Positions 40,186 to 49,127 of a stretch of 50,848 nt of DNA are shown here, one piece after another. The DNA comes from Lactiplantibacillus garii (lineage in GTDB: Bacteria > Bacillota > Bacilli > Lactobacillales > Lactobacillaceae). The stretch lies in NCBI RefSeq assembly GCF_003885105.1, contig NZ_QWZQ01000022.1, positions 1 through 50,848 of the forward strand. The letters are read 5' to 3'. The notes beneath the pieces are model-generated. The model was not told the DNA's origin and did not search any database. It saw only the letters and a program-made list of their open reading frames with translations. Numbering within the stretch: position 1 is the stretch's first letter; each line of letters begins with the position of its first letter. The translations under genes and the position numbers were made by a program.

Positions 40186-40995
40186 ATGTCAGTCAAGCTA
40201 ATCGCCATCGATATGGATGGTACGTTACTCAACGAACACAGTGAACTCAACCCGGCGACCATTGAAGCCGTTCACGCGGCCAAGGCTCAGGGAATCAAAG
40301 TCGTGATTTGTACCGGACGACCACTTAGCGGCGTCACCCCCTTTTTAAAGCAACTCGACTTGAGCGGTGACGACAACTACGTGATCACCTTTAACGGTTC
40401 AATGGCCCAAACCGTCACCGGCAAAATCATTACCAGTCTCACGCTTTCACACGAAGACTATATTGACATTGAGGCACTGAGTCGGAAACTAAACATCCAC
40501 TGTCACGTCGAAAGCGAAGACCATATTTACACCGCTAACCGCGACATTAGCCCTTACACGGTCGGCGAAAGTTCACTGGTCAACATGCAGATCCGTTACC
40601 GGACGCCGGACGAAATGCGGCCCGACTTACCAATCGTTAAGGCCATGCTGATCGACCACCCGGACCTGCTTGAAGCCGCCAGTCAAAAAATCCCAACGAG
40701 TTTCCACGACCGGTTCCACATCGTCCGTTCGGCACCCTACTTCTTAGAAATTTTAAACAACCAGGCCAGCAAGGGACGCACGCTTAAAGCATTGGCCGAA
40801 TACCTGCATTTCAATGCCGCTGAAGTCATGGCAATTGGTGATCAGGGTAACGACTTAAGCATGCTCGAATACGCTACTAACAGCGTTGCCATGGGTAACG
40901 GTATTCCTGAAGCAAAACAAATCGCCAAGTACGAAACCAAAACCAACGTTGAAGACGGCGTCGCGTACGCCATTCGCCAGTGGGCGTTAGCTTAA
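40186..40995 (+). CDS. HAD-superfamily Cof-type sugar/nucleotide phosphatase (269 aa)
   Basis: Haloacid dehalogenase-like hydrolase with the catalytic DxD in AIDMDGTLLN (Asp9, Asp11), motif II in VICTGRPLSG, and motif III/IV in MAIGDQGNDLSMLEYA. The Cof-type (IIB) cap lies between. Substrate unknown; relatives dephosphorylate sugar phosphates, FMN or pyridoxal phosphate. GGAGG lies 8 nt upstream of ATG, 21 nt after the HD gene, with a shared terminator downstream. Closes the three-gene plus-strand cluster. Confidence 0.9.
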   Translation: MSVKLIAIDMDGTLLNEHSELNPATIEAVHAAKAQGIKVVICTGRPLSGVTPFLKQLDLSGDDNYVITFNGSMAQTVTGKIITSLTLSHEDYIDIEALSRKLNIHCHVESEDHIYTANRDISPYTVGESSLVNMQIRYRTPDEMRPDLPIVKAMLIDHPDLLEAASQKIPTSFHDRFHIVRSAPYFLEILNNQASKGRTLKALAEYLHFNAAEVMAIGDQGNDLSMLEYATNSVAMGNGIPEAKQIAKYETKTNVEDGVAYAIRQWALA

Positions 40996-41004
40996 CCCAT
41001 CAAC

Positions 41005-41050
41005 GCAAAAAAAGTCCCCGTGAGTAAATTCTCACGAGGACTTTTTAAAA
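41005..41050. terminator. Bidirectional terminator between convergent genes
   Basis: AAAAAGTCC-CGTGAG and CTCACGAGGACTTTTT (41009-41046) form a long stem with A and T tracts on opposite sides. It ends the plus-strand HAD cluster and the minus-strand lipoprotein gene. Confidence 0.88.
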
Positions 41051-41062
41051 TCCAATTAATTA

Positions 41063-42043
41063 CTAGTCAAATTCACCGGTTGATGAATCTTCCTTGGTTA
41101 CTTTGCCACTATCCGGGTAATAACGGTAGTTTTCGCTACTGCTGCCTTGCGAACTATCGGCCGGAATAACCGCAATCTGGTAATACTCACTCGTCTTTTT
41201 AGTGATATCAAACTCGGTGTCGTTGGCAAACGTCCCACCAGCGGCATCCTGGAATTGCTTGATGATGTCAGCGGTCGTTGGTTCATGACTGCTGCTGGAC
41301 GAACTCGTACTGCTGCTTGCGGAACTCGTAGCGGTCGATGACCCACTCGTTGAATGACTCCCGTTGTCACTAGCAGTGGCAGACGTTTGACTGTCAGAAC
41401 TCGTGGCACTGCTGGACGAACTGCTACTCGTTACGGTCGAGCTGGCACTGCCCGAACTCGTTGATTGCGAAGCCTCATAGTTCATGATGGCCTGTTTCAT
41501 ATCCAAAGCTTTTTGTTGGAGCTTTTTGATAACCGGGTGACTGGCACTCAGGCTGTCTAATTTATCAATGTTAGTTTTAGCACCGGTCAAATCGTGCATG
41601 CTCAGTTGGTCGCGCGCTGCGTTATAATAACCGTTGGCTAACTTAACGGCTTGGTACTGCCGCTCCAGTTTGCGCCGAGCCGCGATAAACGTCGCGTCGG
41701 TGGTTCCCTGATAGTCGCTTAACGTTTGAAAATAAGTCTTAGCTGAGCTAAGTTGATTATCATTCAACGCATCCGCGGCTTTTTGATAATACCGGAGCCC
41801 GGTTGCTAAGTTTTTAACGGACTTATTTGGGTTAGAAACTTGATTCAACGTTTTACGGGCAGCGGAAATTTTTTGTTGCGAAATTTGCTGATCAGCTTTG
41901 GTTAAAACGGCCCCGGAACTGTCGGTGGCCGTTGCCGAACTTGCGGTTACGCCACCGGTAGTTTTGGTACAGCCCGATAACGTGAGCAATCCAAACAGGA
42001 TGACCACAATCAGGCGCCAAGGTGATCGATAGGCATGATCCAC
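41063..42043 (-). CDS. Ser-rich lipoprotein of unknown function (326 aa)
   Basis: A signal peptide with lipobox LSGC (Cys near 25) predicts a lipid-anchored extracellular protein. Residues ~50-190 are helical and repeat-like, compatible with a TPR-like fold (NDNQLSSAKTYFQTLSDYQG). A low-complexity Ser/Thr/Ala linker of about 65 residues comes next. The end is a small folded domain (ADIIKQFQDAAGGTFANDTE to the C-terminus). I do not recognise a named family. The start is GTG 42043 with GGAGGGG 6 nt upstream. The Ser-rich linker may be glycosylated or span the wall, which is speculation. Confidence 0.85.
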   Translation of the reverse strand: MDHAYRSPWRLIVVILFGLLTLSGCTKTTGGVTASSATATDSSGAVLTKADQQISQQKISAARKTLNQVSNPNKSVKNLATGLRYYQKAADALNDNQLSSAKTYFQTLSDYQGTTDATFIAARRKLERQYQAVKLANGYYNAARDQLSMHDLTGAKTNIDKLDSLSASHPVIKKLQQKALDMKQAIMNYEASQSTSSGSASSTVTSSSSSSSATSSDSQTSATASDNGSHSTSGSSTATSSASSSTSSSSSSHEPTTADIIKQFQDAAGGTFANDTEFDITKKTSEYYQIAVIPADSSQGSSSENYRYYPDSGKVTKEDSSTGEFD

Positions 42044-42123
42044 GGCAAACCCCTCCTTTTACTCCGTCCATTATAACATTAACTGCGCAAAAACTAATTT
42101 TAATTCTTGAGTACCGTTCCAAC

Positions 42124-43146
42124 TTAAACTAACTTTACTAACTCCAAGACGTACCAAAGTCCCAGACCCAGTACGGCGAACAGGTTTGTCCAGCGGTACA
42201 TTAAAATCAAAGCTAAGTATTCCCGAAACATTGCAAATGGTAAGTAGTACCAAGGCGTGCGGGCCCCGATGCCCGTTAAGTTTAACGATAACTGACGGGC
42301 TAAGATATTGGCCCGTAACACGTGATAATCGCTGGTGACCATTACCGCGTGGTAAAACGGGGCTTTTTTTACGATCAGTTCGTGGGAAAACCGTAAATTT
42401 TCCCGCGTGGACGTTGACCGATTTTCTTCTTGAATGACGTCGCGGGGAATCCCCATCGCAACTAAGTACCGGCGCATGGCCGTACTTTCGGCGACCACTT
42501 CGTCACTTCCCTGACCGCCCGATACCACAATCGTCACCGGTTGATGGTACTTTCTCCGTTGATCGCGGTAAACTTTGGCCGCCGTTTTAAGCCGGTAACT
42601 AAGCGTGCGGGTGGGCCGGCCATCCGGCATTAAGCCGGCGCCCAAAACGATCACGTGGTCGATTTTGCGTGGCAACCCTAACCGCGTCGTCAAGCAGGCC
42701 ACCAAGTAAGCTAAGAAGCTAAACGCAAAAAAGGCGGTTAATAACAATGCCAAACCTAATAATTGCCATAATCGGCGACTATGCCATCCTTCGAAGTTAA
42801 CCACCGACAACCCGAGCATCAGGATCATCAATACCCCCACAATGGCCAGTAAACTGTAATGAAAGTGCCAGCCTTCCTTACGAATCAACCGGTAACTATA
42901 CCGGACAAAGCTCACGGCGACCACCAAAATAATGATGGGAAGTAACCCGTACGCTAAGACCTTCATCCCCACAATGATAAATTGCCAAAGGGGACTGGCT
43001 TGCGCACTAAACCGGTGGTAAGCCGAGAGTAATAACGCCCCCGCGGCAAATAAAAATAAATGACCCGTTAACCAATGGCGCCGGTCCGTCCACTGCAACG
43101 TCACCGCGCCAACCAGTGCTAGACTGCCCCAATAAAATGCATTCAC
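42124..43146 (-). CDS. YdcF/DUF218 family membrane protein (340 aa)
   Basis: About five N-terminal membrane segments (to residue ~160) precede a DUF218 domain recognisable from HVIVLGAGLMPDGRPTRTLS, VVSGGQGSDEVVAES, NRSTSTRENLRFS and VTSDYHVLRANILAR. A C-terminal hydrophobic segment follows. Relatives (SanA/YdcF) are linked to envelope integrity, with no defined reaction. I favour the GTG at 43146, which has GAAAGGGG 8 nt upstream. The ATG six codons earlier has AAAGG touching it. Located between the lipoprotein gene and prs. Confidence 0.85.
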   Translation of the reverse strand: MNAFYWGSLALVGAVTLQWTDRRHWLTGHLFLFAAGALLLSAYHRFSAQASPLWQFIIVGMKVLAYGLLPIIILVVAVSFVRYSYRLIRKEGWHFHYSLLAIVGVLMILMLGLSVVNFEGWHSRRLWQLLGLALLLTAFFAFSFLAYLVACLTTRLGLPRKIDHVIVLGAGLMPDGRPTRTLSYRLKTAAKVYRDQRRKYHQPVTIVVSGGQGSDEVVAESTAMRRYLVAMGIPRDVIQEENRSTSTRENLRFSHELIVKKAPFYHAVMVTSDYHVLRANILARQLSLNLTGIGARTPWYYLPFAMFREYLALILMYRWTNLFAVLGLGLWYVLELVKLV

Positions 43147-43214
43147 GGCAAGCACCCCTTTCATCCTTTATTGTAACCGTTTTTAACGGTGAGACCAGTT
43201 TATTTCATTGGTCA

Positions 43215-43254
43215 CAAAAAGACGCCGGTTGGACGATCCAACCCGACGTCTTTT
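43215..43254 (-). terminator. Terminator of prs
   Basis: AAAAGACGTCGGGTTGGA and TCCAACCGGCGTCTTTTT (43216-43254) pair along almost the entire arms with two wobble or mismatched positions, and T residues follow on the minus strand. Confidence 0.88.
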
Positions 43255-43264
43255 AAAAGTAACG

Positions 43265-44245
43265 TTAGTTTTCTTCGTTGTGGAAACGGTTCTTGAACAA
43301 CGGACTAACTGGTTTGTTTTCGTGAATAAACTTAATTGCTTGTCCCATCAACTGACCAACTGAAACTTGTTCGATCTTATCGATCTGCTTTTCAGCTGGT
43401 AAGGCGATTGAGTCGGTCACAATCAACTTTTTGATTGGGGATTTTTCGATTCGTTCAATAGCCGGACCAGAAAGGACTGGGTGCGTACAGCTAGCGTAAA
43501 CGTCCGTAGCACCGGCATCGACTAAGGCCTGGGCACCTAACGTAATGGTTCCGGCCGTATCGATCATATCGTCGATCATGATGGCCCGTTTACCCTTAAC
43601 GTCACCAATGATGTTCATGACTTCCGCCACGTTCGCCCGTGGACGCCGTTTATCGATAATGGCAATTGGGGCCTTCAAGAATTCAGCCAACTTACGGGCC
43701 CGGGTCACACCACCGTGATCAGGTGAAACGACAACCGCGTTTTCATCTAAGTGGTGAGTTAAGAAGTAGTCAGCCAACAGTGGCGCACCCATTAAGTGGT
43801 CCAATGGGATATCGAAGAAACCTTGGATTTGAGCCGCGTGAAGATCAAGGGCTAAGATCCGAGTTGCACCAGCGGTTTCCAGCATGTTAGCAACTAACTT
43901 AGCGGTAATTGGTTCGCGAGAACGGGCTTTACGATCTTGACGTGCGTAACCGTAATAAGGGATTACCACGTTAATGGTCTTGGCGCTGGCACGCCGTAAC
44001 GCATCGATCATGATCAACAATTCCATCAAATTATCATTAACGGGAGCGGAAGTTGATTGAATGATGTACACTTGGTCACCACGAATACTTTCCTCAATGT
44101 TAATGCGAATTTCGCCGTCGCTAAAGCGATCAACCGAGGTCTTACCTAACTTAACCCCCACGGCGTCCGCAATCTTTTCTGCCAATGGTTTATTTGAATT
44201 CAAAGCAAAAATCTTTAACTTTGGATCAAAATACTGTTCTGACAT
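43265..44245 (-). CDS. prs: Ribose-phosphate pyrophosphokinase (326 aa)
   Basis: Makes PRPP from ribose 5-phosphate and ATP, feeding purine, pyrimidine and salvage pathways (Hpt in this window uses PRPP). Class I signatures are [34 protein letters not shown] and the PRPP loop [10 protein letters not shown], plus [12 protein letters not shown] set the start at ATG 44245 with GGAGG 6-7 nt upstream. The frame includes four further codons. All catalytic residues appear present. Monocistronic, with a clear promoter and terminator. Confidence 0.97.
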   Translation of the reverse strand: MSEQYFDPKLKIFALNSNKPLAEKIADAVGVKLGKTSVDRFSDGEIRINIEESIRGDQVYIIQSTSAPVNDNLMELLIMIDALRRASAKTINVVIPYYGYARQDRKARSREPITAKLVANMLETAGATRILALDLHAAQIQGFFDIPLDHLMGAPLLADYFLTHHLDENAVVVSPDHGGVTRARKLAEFLKAPIAIIDKRRPRANVAEVMNIIGDVKGKRAIMIDDMIDTAGTITLGAQALVDAGATDVYASCTHPVLSGPAIERIEKSPIKKLIVTDSIALPAEKQIDKIEQVSVGQLMGQAIKFIHENKPVSPLFKNRFHNEEN

Positions 44246-44279
44246 AATTTCCTCCATTCGAAAATTTATTACTTACTAA

Positions 44280-44308
44280 ATAATAGGCATTTTACTAGTG
44301 AAAATCAA
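44280..44308 (-). promoter_or_regulatory. prs promoter
   Basis: Minus strand: -35 TTGATT (44303-44308), a 17-nt spacer and -10 TATTAT (44280-44285). The rest of the 298-nt gap up to 44543 shows no gene and no further element I can support. Confidence 0.75.
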
Positions 44309-44543
44309 GCCCCCACGGTAGTGATAAATTGCGTTAGACTGGGCTGGAAGCGGCCCTTTCGCCATTAAACCGGCCATTACTAATCAAAAATTAAAGTTTC
44401 GTGAGTCGGAACCTTTAATAATTCGGGTTTACGGCTAATCGCCGAGTGGCACCGTTGTTACCGGTACCAAGTGAAATCGAGCCGAACAACCAATTTAACC
44501 GGTTTTTGCGCTCATCCAGCCGTCCCATCCACCCGAACAATGA

Positions 44544-45365
44544 TCAACGATGATGGTTCAAATAATTAACCACGTCACGTCCAAGCCGATTCATCCCCCG
44601 GTACTGTTGCCACTGCCGGCCGCTTTGTGCCATGACCACGATACTGTACGTGCCCCGCTTCGTATGAAAAATGGCCGCGTCGTTTTGAACGCCCTTATCC
44701 GGATATTCCCCGGTTTTATTATAAACGGTCGCACGTTTAACTAACTTCGGTAACTTACTGTGGTTCCGGCACCCCCGTAACAGCGCAAGCATTTGCTTAT
44801 CATAAGTTTTGCCTAGTAATTGGTGGTGGTAAATATTCACTAGTACCCGTGTAAGGTCGTTGACCGACGTGTAGTTATCCCGACCGCGGCGCAACGCGTG
44901 CGTATCTAACATGTACCGTTGTAAAACCGTTTGCTTAAAGTGGTAATGTCGAATCGTTTGATTGACCACTTTAAAACCGCCCGCCCGGCGAATTAAGCGG
45001 TTGGCCACGGCGTTATCCGAATTATGAATCATTAATTTCAAGTCTTGGCGGTCACGGGAATTCAGCTTCAGCTTGTGCTGTTTAGCCCGTCGAAAAATTG
45101 TGACCATCACAAACACTTTAATGGTGCTGGCCGACCGCTGACGTGTGATTGACTGGTTTCCCGTCCGTACACTTAACGGATGTTTGCCCAAGCGCGTCAC
45201 TTTAACTGACCATTTTCCACCCACCGGTTTTAAATCCCGTTTGATAATTTTCTTAATGGCCGTTTGCTCTTTCTTAACACTCGTCGCTTGTGCCGTTGTC
45301 CAATACCCAACACCGCCCGCTAGCGCTAGCACACCTACCATTAGACGCCACCATTTCCCCTTCAT
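44544..45365 (-). CDS. Exported class A beta-lactamase-like serine hydrolase (273 aa)
   Basis: Penicillin-recognising fold with the three active-site motifs: STIK (Ser80 and Lys83), SDN in MIHNSDNAVAN, and KTG in VYNKTGEYP. The N-terminal hydrophobic segment predicts export or anchoring. The second motif and fold resemble class A beta-lactamases, but lactobacillar members may be D,D-peptidases and resistance should not be assumed. The sequence is rich in Arg/Lys. I chose ATG 45365 with GGGAG upstream. The frame starts three codons earlier at TTG. Divergent from a secreted amidase gene. Confidence 0.85.
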   Translation of the reverse strand: MKGKWWRLMVGVLALAGGVGYWTTAQATSVKKEQTAIKKIIKRDLKPVGGKWSVKVTRLGKHPLSVRTGNQSITRQRSASTIKVFVMVTIFRRAKQHKLKLNSRDRQDLKLMIHNSDNAVANRLIRRAGGFKVVNQTIRHYHFKQTVLQRYMLDTHALRRGRDNYTSVNDLTRVLVNIYHHQLLGKTYDKQMLALLRGCRNHSKLPKLVKRATVYNKTGEYPDKGVQNDAAIFHTKRGTYSIVVMAQSGRQWQQYRGMNRLGRDVVNYLNHHR

Positions 45366-45538
45366 TTTTACCAACTCCCATGGCCAATTCGGCGCGAATT
45401 AACCGTATTTTCTTCCATTGTACCTTGTTAGCCGCTCAGCGTCGCAATCAATATTAAATAATTTATTTTTTATTATTTGATAAGACCAAGTAATGGTAAA
45501 CTAGCATTGGGGAGATTTCAAAAGGAGCTTTATTAGCT

Positions 45539-46264
45539 ATGAAAAAAATTATGACTGCACTCGCCGTTAGTGCCCTGAGCGGGGGCCTATTTTTAGATCA
45601 ACCCGTTACGACCGCTCAAGCCGCGCGTAAGACGAGTTCATCCAAAGTCACGGTCAAAAAAGCCGCGACTAAAAAAACGACCACTAAGAAAAAGAAAAAA
45701 GTGGTCAAAAAACACCACTACATTTTTGTCATGGGCCACGGCGCTGGTGATCCCGGTGCACGGGGAAACGGGACCAGCGAAGCCACGTACCTTCGCAAGC
45801 ATTTAATGCCGAAGTTAAAAAAATACGCTAAGCACGTTAAAAAAAGTACCGTTACGTTCTACAACCCGAAGCATAACATCGTTAAGGACACCCTGGTCTA
45901 CCACCGGGGATCGTATAAGATCAGTAAAAAGAATACGACCGTTATCATGTTTCACCTGGACGCTTCAACTAGTTCGCGCGCGCATGGCGGCCACGTCATC
46001 ATTCACAAACGCAAACCCAACGCCCGCGACGCCCGGATTCGCAGCGTGATCAAGAAGTACGTCGGCCTCAACCGGTCTAACGGTGGGTATAGCTACCGGA
46101 CAAACTTGCGTAACTGCAACGTCCTCCGCCGCCGCGGGGTCGATTACGACTTGATTGAAACTGGTTTCATCACTAACCATTCCGACTACAAGCACATTAA
46201 CAAGCACCTCAACAAAATTGCTAAGGGTTACGTCACCGCCATTACTCACGAAAAGATCAAATAA
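45539..46264 (+). CDS. Secreted N-acetylmuramoyl-L-alanine amidase-like protein (241 aa)
   Basis: A signal peptide (residues 1-28, ending TTAQA) is followed by a Lys-rich linker (about 30-58) that may bind anionic wall polymers. Next is an Amidase_3-like zinc domain: His67 in MGHGAGDPG, a Glu ligand in GTSEATYLRKH, a His in FHLDAS, and a late Glu in DLIETGFITN. These match the expected zinc/catalytic pattern, though the domain is divergent. It would cleave stem peptides from glycan. AAGGAG lies 11-12 nt before ATG. Terminator downstream. Confidence 0.8.
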   Translation: MKKIMTALAVSALSGGLFLDQPVTTAQAARKTSSSKVTVKKAATKKTTTKKKKKVVKKHHYIFVMGHGAGDPGARGNGTSEATYLRKHLMPKLKKYAKHVKKSTVTFYNPKHNIVKDTLVYHRGSYKISKKNTTVIMFHLDASTSSRAHGGHVIIHKRKPNARDARIRSVIKKYVGLNRSNGGYSYRTNLRNCNVLRRRGVDYDLIETGFITNHSDYKHINKHLNKIAKGYVTAITHEKIK

Positions 46265-46303
46265 TTGACGGCCACTCACATTTAAACTAACCATCCCCAA
46301 AAT

Positions 46304-46356
46304 AAAAGTACCGGTTACTCACGAGTTATAACACTCTGAGTAACCGGTACTTTTTT
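46304..46356. terminator. Bidirectional terminator between the amidase gene and glmU
   Basis: A perfect 18-bp stem, with arms at 46304-46321 and 46337-46354, has a T run on the plus side and a T-rich stretch on the minus side. It ends the amidase gene and would also stop glmU transcripts that read through the repeat region. Confidence 0.9.
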
Positions 46357-46379
46357 AACGATGAAAAATAACACTTTCC

Positions 46380-46633
46380 GAAACGTGTTCGGGTCCAGCT
46401 AAGGGTTGCGCTTGCTACGCTATATGTGCACTTTCTACCCATATTGCCGAAACGTGCTTTTAAAACCAGCAATCTCCGCCTAGCTACGTCACCAACACGA
46501 TGCCATTTTTTTGAAACGTGTTCGGGTCAGACTGGGCCTTCCGGTTAGCTACACCACCAGCACCATGCCAAAACCGCATGATACTGATGGTTAGGCTAAT
46601 CCTCAGGTCCAACCCGTCTGAACCTCACACTCT
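46380..46633 (+). repeat. Dispersed intergenic repeat, copy B, with two partial units
   Basis: Three units start with GAAACGTG at 46380, 46449 and 46513, each followed 34-35 nt later by GCTACG or GCTACA. The last unit is complete: it runs about 120 bp to the end GAACCTCACACTCT, which touches the glmU stop codon. Its centre holds a 16-nt inverted pair (ACCACCAGCACCATGC with GCATGATACTGATGGT) that is fully paired with G-U wobbles in minus-strand RNA. It matches copy A at 26783-26901 in ends, length and spacing. It fills most of the 369-nt gap. Confidence 0.75.
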
Positions 46634-48016
46634 TTACTCGTTCTCCGGTTCGTGGGGTAACTTCTTCCAGTAATCCGGCTTGTTCGTCTGCCGGGCACGG
46701 GCAATCGCCATGTCGTGGAAGTTGACGTCGTCCGTAATCGTGGAGCCCGCCGCGATGAAGGAGTGGTCCGCCACGTCAACCGGTGCGATCACGTTCGAGT
46801 TACTACCGACAAAGGCCGAATCGCCCACGTTGGTGTGGTGCTTCTTCACGCCGTCGTAGTTAACAAAAACCACCCCACAACCAACGTTGATGTCCTTACC
46901 CAAAGTTGCGTCACCAACGTACGTTAAATGACCAACCTTCGTCCGGGCACCAATTTGTGCCTTCTTAACTTCCACAAAGTTACCTAAGTGAACGTGTTCA
47001 CCAATTTCAGCCTGTGGCCGCAAGTGGCTGTAAGGCCCAATGTTGCTATCGGCATGCATGATCGAATCTTCCAAGAAGGAAGCCGTGACCCGAACCCGGT
47101 CTTCAATGACCATGTCGTGAATTTCAGAATGAGCACCAATAAAGCAATCTTCACCAATCGTGGTGTTTCCTTTGATCAACACTCCGGGTTCAATAATGGT
47201 GTCGGCGCCAATTTTAACGCCCGCATCGATGTACGTATCGTCCGGGTTGATGATGGAGACCCCGTTCGCCATGTGTGCTTCGTTGATCCGGCGTTGCATC
47301 ACCTTCGTTGCTTGGGCTAACGCCGCACGGGTATTAACACCCATCGATTCATCAAAATCAGACATCCGGTAAGCCGCTACTACGTCACCCTGGTCCTTCA
47401 TGATCTGAATCACGTCGGTCAGGTAGTATTCGCCCTGCGCGTTATCGTTAGTCACTTGGTGTAGCGCCGCGAACAACTTCTTGTTATCAAAGCAGTAAAC
47501 CCCGGTGTTAATTTCGTGGATCTCCTGCTCTTCTTTCGAAGCGTCCTTTTGTTCAACAATTTTTTCAACGATTCCTAAATGGTTACGGACAACCCGACCG
47601 TACCCCTGAGGATCAGGCGCGTCGGACGTCAAGATCGTTCCGGCCGCCCCCTTAGCTTGGTGGTATTCGAAAAGTTCTTCGAAAGTTTCCGCCCGGAATA
47701 ACGGGGTGTCACCACTTACGATCAACGTCATCCCGTCGGCATCCTTCAGCAGTGGTTCGGCCTGTAAGACCGCGTGACCAGTTCCTAATTGTTCGGTCTG
47801 TTCCGCGTACTTAGTCCGGTCACCCAGCGCGGCCTCAACGTCCTTGGCACCGTGGCCCACGATGGTCACAATGTTGTTCATGTGCGTTGCTTCAACCTGC
47901 GTCAGCACGTGGTCGACCATTGATTTACCACACACCTGGTGCAACACTTTGACGAGCTTGGATTTCATCCGGGTCCCCTTACCAGCGGCCATGATGATTG
48001 CATTTTTGGTTGTCAT
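46634..48016 (-). CDS. glmU: Bifunctional GlmU, UDP-GlcNAc pyrophosphorylase and GlcN-1-P acetyltransferase (460 aa)
   Basis: Makes UDP-GlcNAc, the substrate of MurA. The N-terminal uridyltransferase domain starts with [14 protein letters not shown] and includes QLGTGHAV. The C-terminal half is a left-handed beta-helix with hexapeptide repeats ([20 protein letters not shown]) and the acetyltransferase active region ([15 protein letters not shown]). Length is normal. ATG start with AAGGAG upstream. It follows purR by 65 nt and is likely co-transcribed, the Bacillus purR-glmU order without the genes between. Confidence 0.97.
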   Translation of the reverse strand: MTTKNAIIMAAGKGTRMKSKLVKVLHQVCGKSMVDHVLTQVEATHMNNIVTIVGHGAKDVEAALGDRTKYAEQTEQLGTGHAVLQAEPLLKDADGMTLIVSGDTPLFRAETFEELFEYHQAKGAAGTILTSDAPDPQGYGRVVRNHLGIVEKIVEQKDASKEEQEIHEINTGVYCFDNKKLFAALHQVTNDNAQGEYYLTDVIQIMKDQGDVVAAYRMSDFDESMGVNTRAALAQATKVMQRRINEAHMANGVSIINPDDTYIDAGVKIGADTIIEPGVLIKGNTTIGEDCFIGAHSEIHDMVIEDRVRVTASFLEDSIMHADSNIGPYSHLRPQAEIGEHVHLGNFVEVKKAQIGARTKVGHLTYVGDATLGKDINVGCGVVFVNYDGVKKHHTNVGDSAFVGSNSNVIAPVDVADHSFIAAGSTITDDVNFHDMAIARARQTNKPDYWKKLPHEPENE

Positions 48017-48081
48017 TAGAAAATCTCCTTAGTCCTCAGATAAGTCCATCATACCAAAAAATTGGTCTGGTTTACATAAGC

Positions 48082-48918
48082 TTAAGCTTCTGCGCCAAAA
48101 ACCTTTTCTAAATAGTTACCAGGTACGACTTTAATTGCTTTATCGTTATCGTTGACGTTGGTGACCCGTAGTAAAGAGGTATAGTCATCAATCAAACGGT
48201 TCCCCGTAAAGGCGGCTTCCGCAAAGACGGTGATTCCCACCAGGTTGGCGTCAAATTCTTCAATCAGCGTCTTCATCCCGTTGATCGTACCGCCGCCCTT
48301 CATAAAGTCGTCAACGATCAACACGTTGGCACCCTCGGTCAGACTGCGCTTGGAAAGCTCCATCTTTTTGATTCGTTCGGAAGAACCGGAGACGTAGTTC
48401 ACGCTAACCGTGGAGCCTTCCGTAATCTTAGAATCGTTACGGACGATTACGAACGGCACGTTTAAGTAAGTCGCTACGCTTTGCGCAATCGGAATACCCT
48501 TAGTTGCCACCGTCATCACGGCATCAATTTTTTGGTTTAAGTACTGAGTGGCAATGACCCGTCCCACTTGGCGTAAAATGTCGGGTTGGCCCAAAATATC
48601 GGATAAATAAACGTAACCCCCGGGGAGGACCCGACTCTTGTCAGCAACCTTATCCGCCATTTCGTCGATAAACGCTTGGGCTTCTTCCTTGAGGATGTAA
48701 GGAATAAACCGAGCTCCGCCGGCCGCGCCGGGGATGGTTTCCAAGATCCCGGTTCCGCGGGACTGGAAAACCTTCTTTAAAATAGTTAAATCTTCACTGA
48801 TCGAAGACTTCGCTGATTCGTAACGTTCCGCAAAATACGTTAATGAGACTAACGTATGGGGACGTTCCAACAAATAGCGCGTCATATCGATTAAACGTTC
48901 GCTTCTGCGTACTTTCAT
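48082..48918 (-). CDS. purR: Purine operon repressor PurR (278 aa)
   Basis: Gram-positive type PurR: an N-terminal winged helix (residues ~1-74, MKVRRSERLIDMTRYL) joined to a PRT-fold effector domain with the PRPP loop LIVDDFMKGGGT near 201-212. PRPP binding releases it from PurBox sites. A PurBox-like sequence overlaps its own promoter, so autoregulation is likely. ATG start with GAGGTGG upstream. It is followed by glmU. prs and hpt in the same window are metabolically linked to its effector. Confidence 0.95.
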   Translation of the reverse strand: MKVRRSERLIDMTRYLLERPHTLVSLTYFAERYESAKSSISEDLTILKKVFQSRGTGILETIPGAAGGARFIPYILKEEAQAFIDEMADKVADKSRVLPGGYVYLSDILGQPDILRQVGRVIATQYLNQKIDAVMTVATKGIPIAQSVATYLNVPFVIVRNDSKITEGSTVSVNYVSGSSERIKKMELSKRSLTEGANVLIVDDFMKGGGTINGMKTLIEEFDANLVGITVFAEAAFTGNRLIDDYTSLLRVTNVNDNDKAIKVVPGNYLEKVFGAEA

Positions 48919-48962
48919 GTTTCCACCTCAACCTAAATCATCTTTTTTAAAGTCTATGCAAA

Positions 48963-48986
48963 ATGATAACACAAACGTTCGGAAAT
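48963..48986 (-). promoter_or_regulatory. purR promoter with PurBox-like operator
   Basis: Minus strand: -10 TATCAT (48963-48968). Immediately upstream is ATTTCCGAACGTTT (48973-48986), a near-consensus PurBox (AWWWCCGAACWWT) lying in the spacer and -35 region, where no good -35 exists. A weaker CCGA-containing copy lies further upstream on the same strand, but the paired inverted box known from Bacillus is not clear. Confidence 0.65.
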
Positions 48987-49086
48987 AAGGTAACTTTTTG
49001 TAATCTTTTTAGTAAATAATCGGAATTTCTTAACATTTACGTTCCTATTAGGGGCGACAAACAATTTTAGTCACCAAAAAAAGAAC

Positions 49087-49126
49087 AATAAAAAAAGTGT
49101 TAGGAAACTACTCCCAACACTTATTT
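49087..49126 (-). terminator. Terminator of the metal ABC operon
   Basis: AAGTGTTGGGA pairs with TCCTAACACTT (imperfect, arms about 49112-49122 and 49095-49105) and a long T run follows on the minus strand, directly after the permease stop codon. Confidence 0.85.
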
Positions 49127-49127
49127 T

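Noticed and set aside
44544-45365. Acquired beta-lactamase resistance gene
   Set aside because: Although the active-site motifs match class A, the gene shows no mobile context and similar chromosomal serine hydrolases are common in lactobacilli, so resistance is not claimed.
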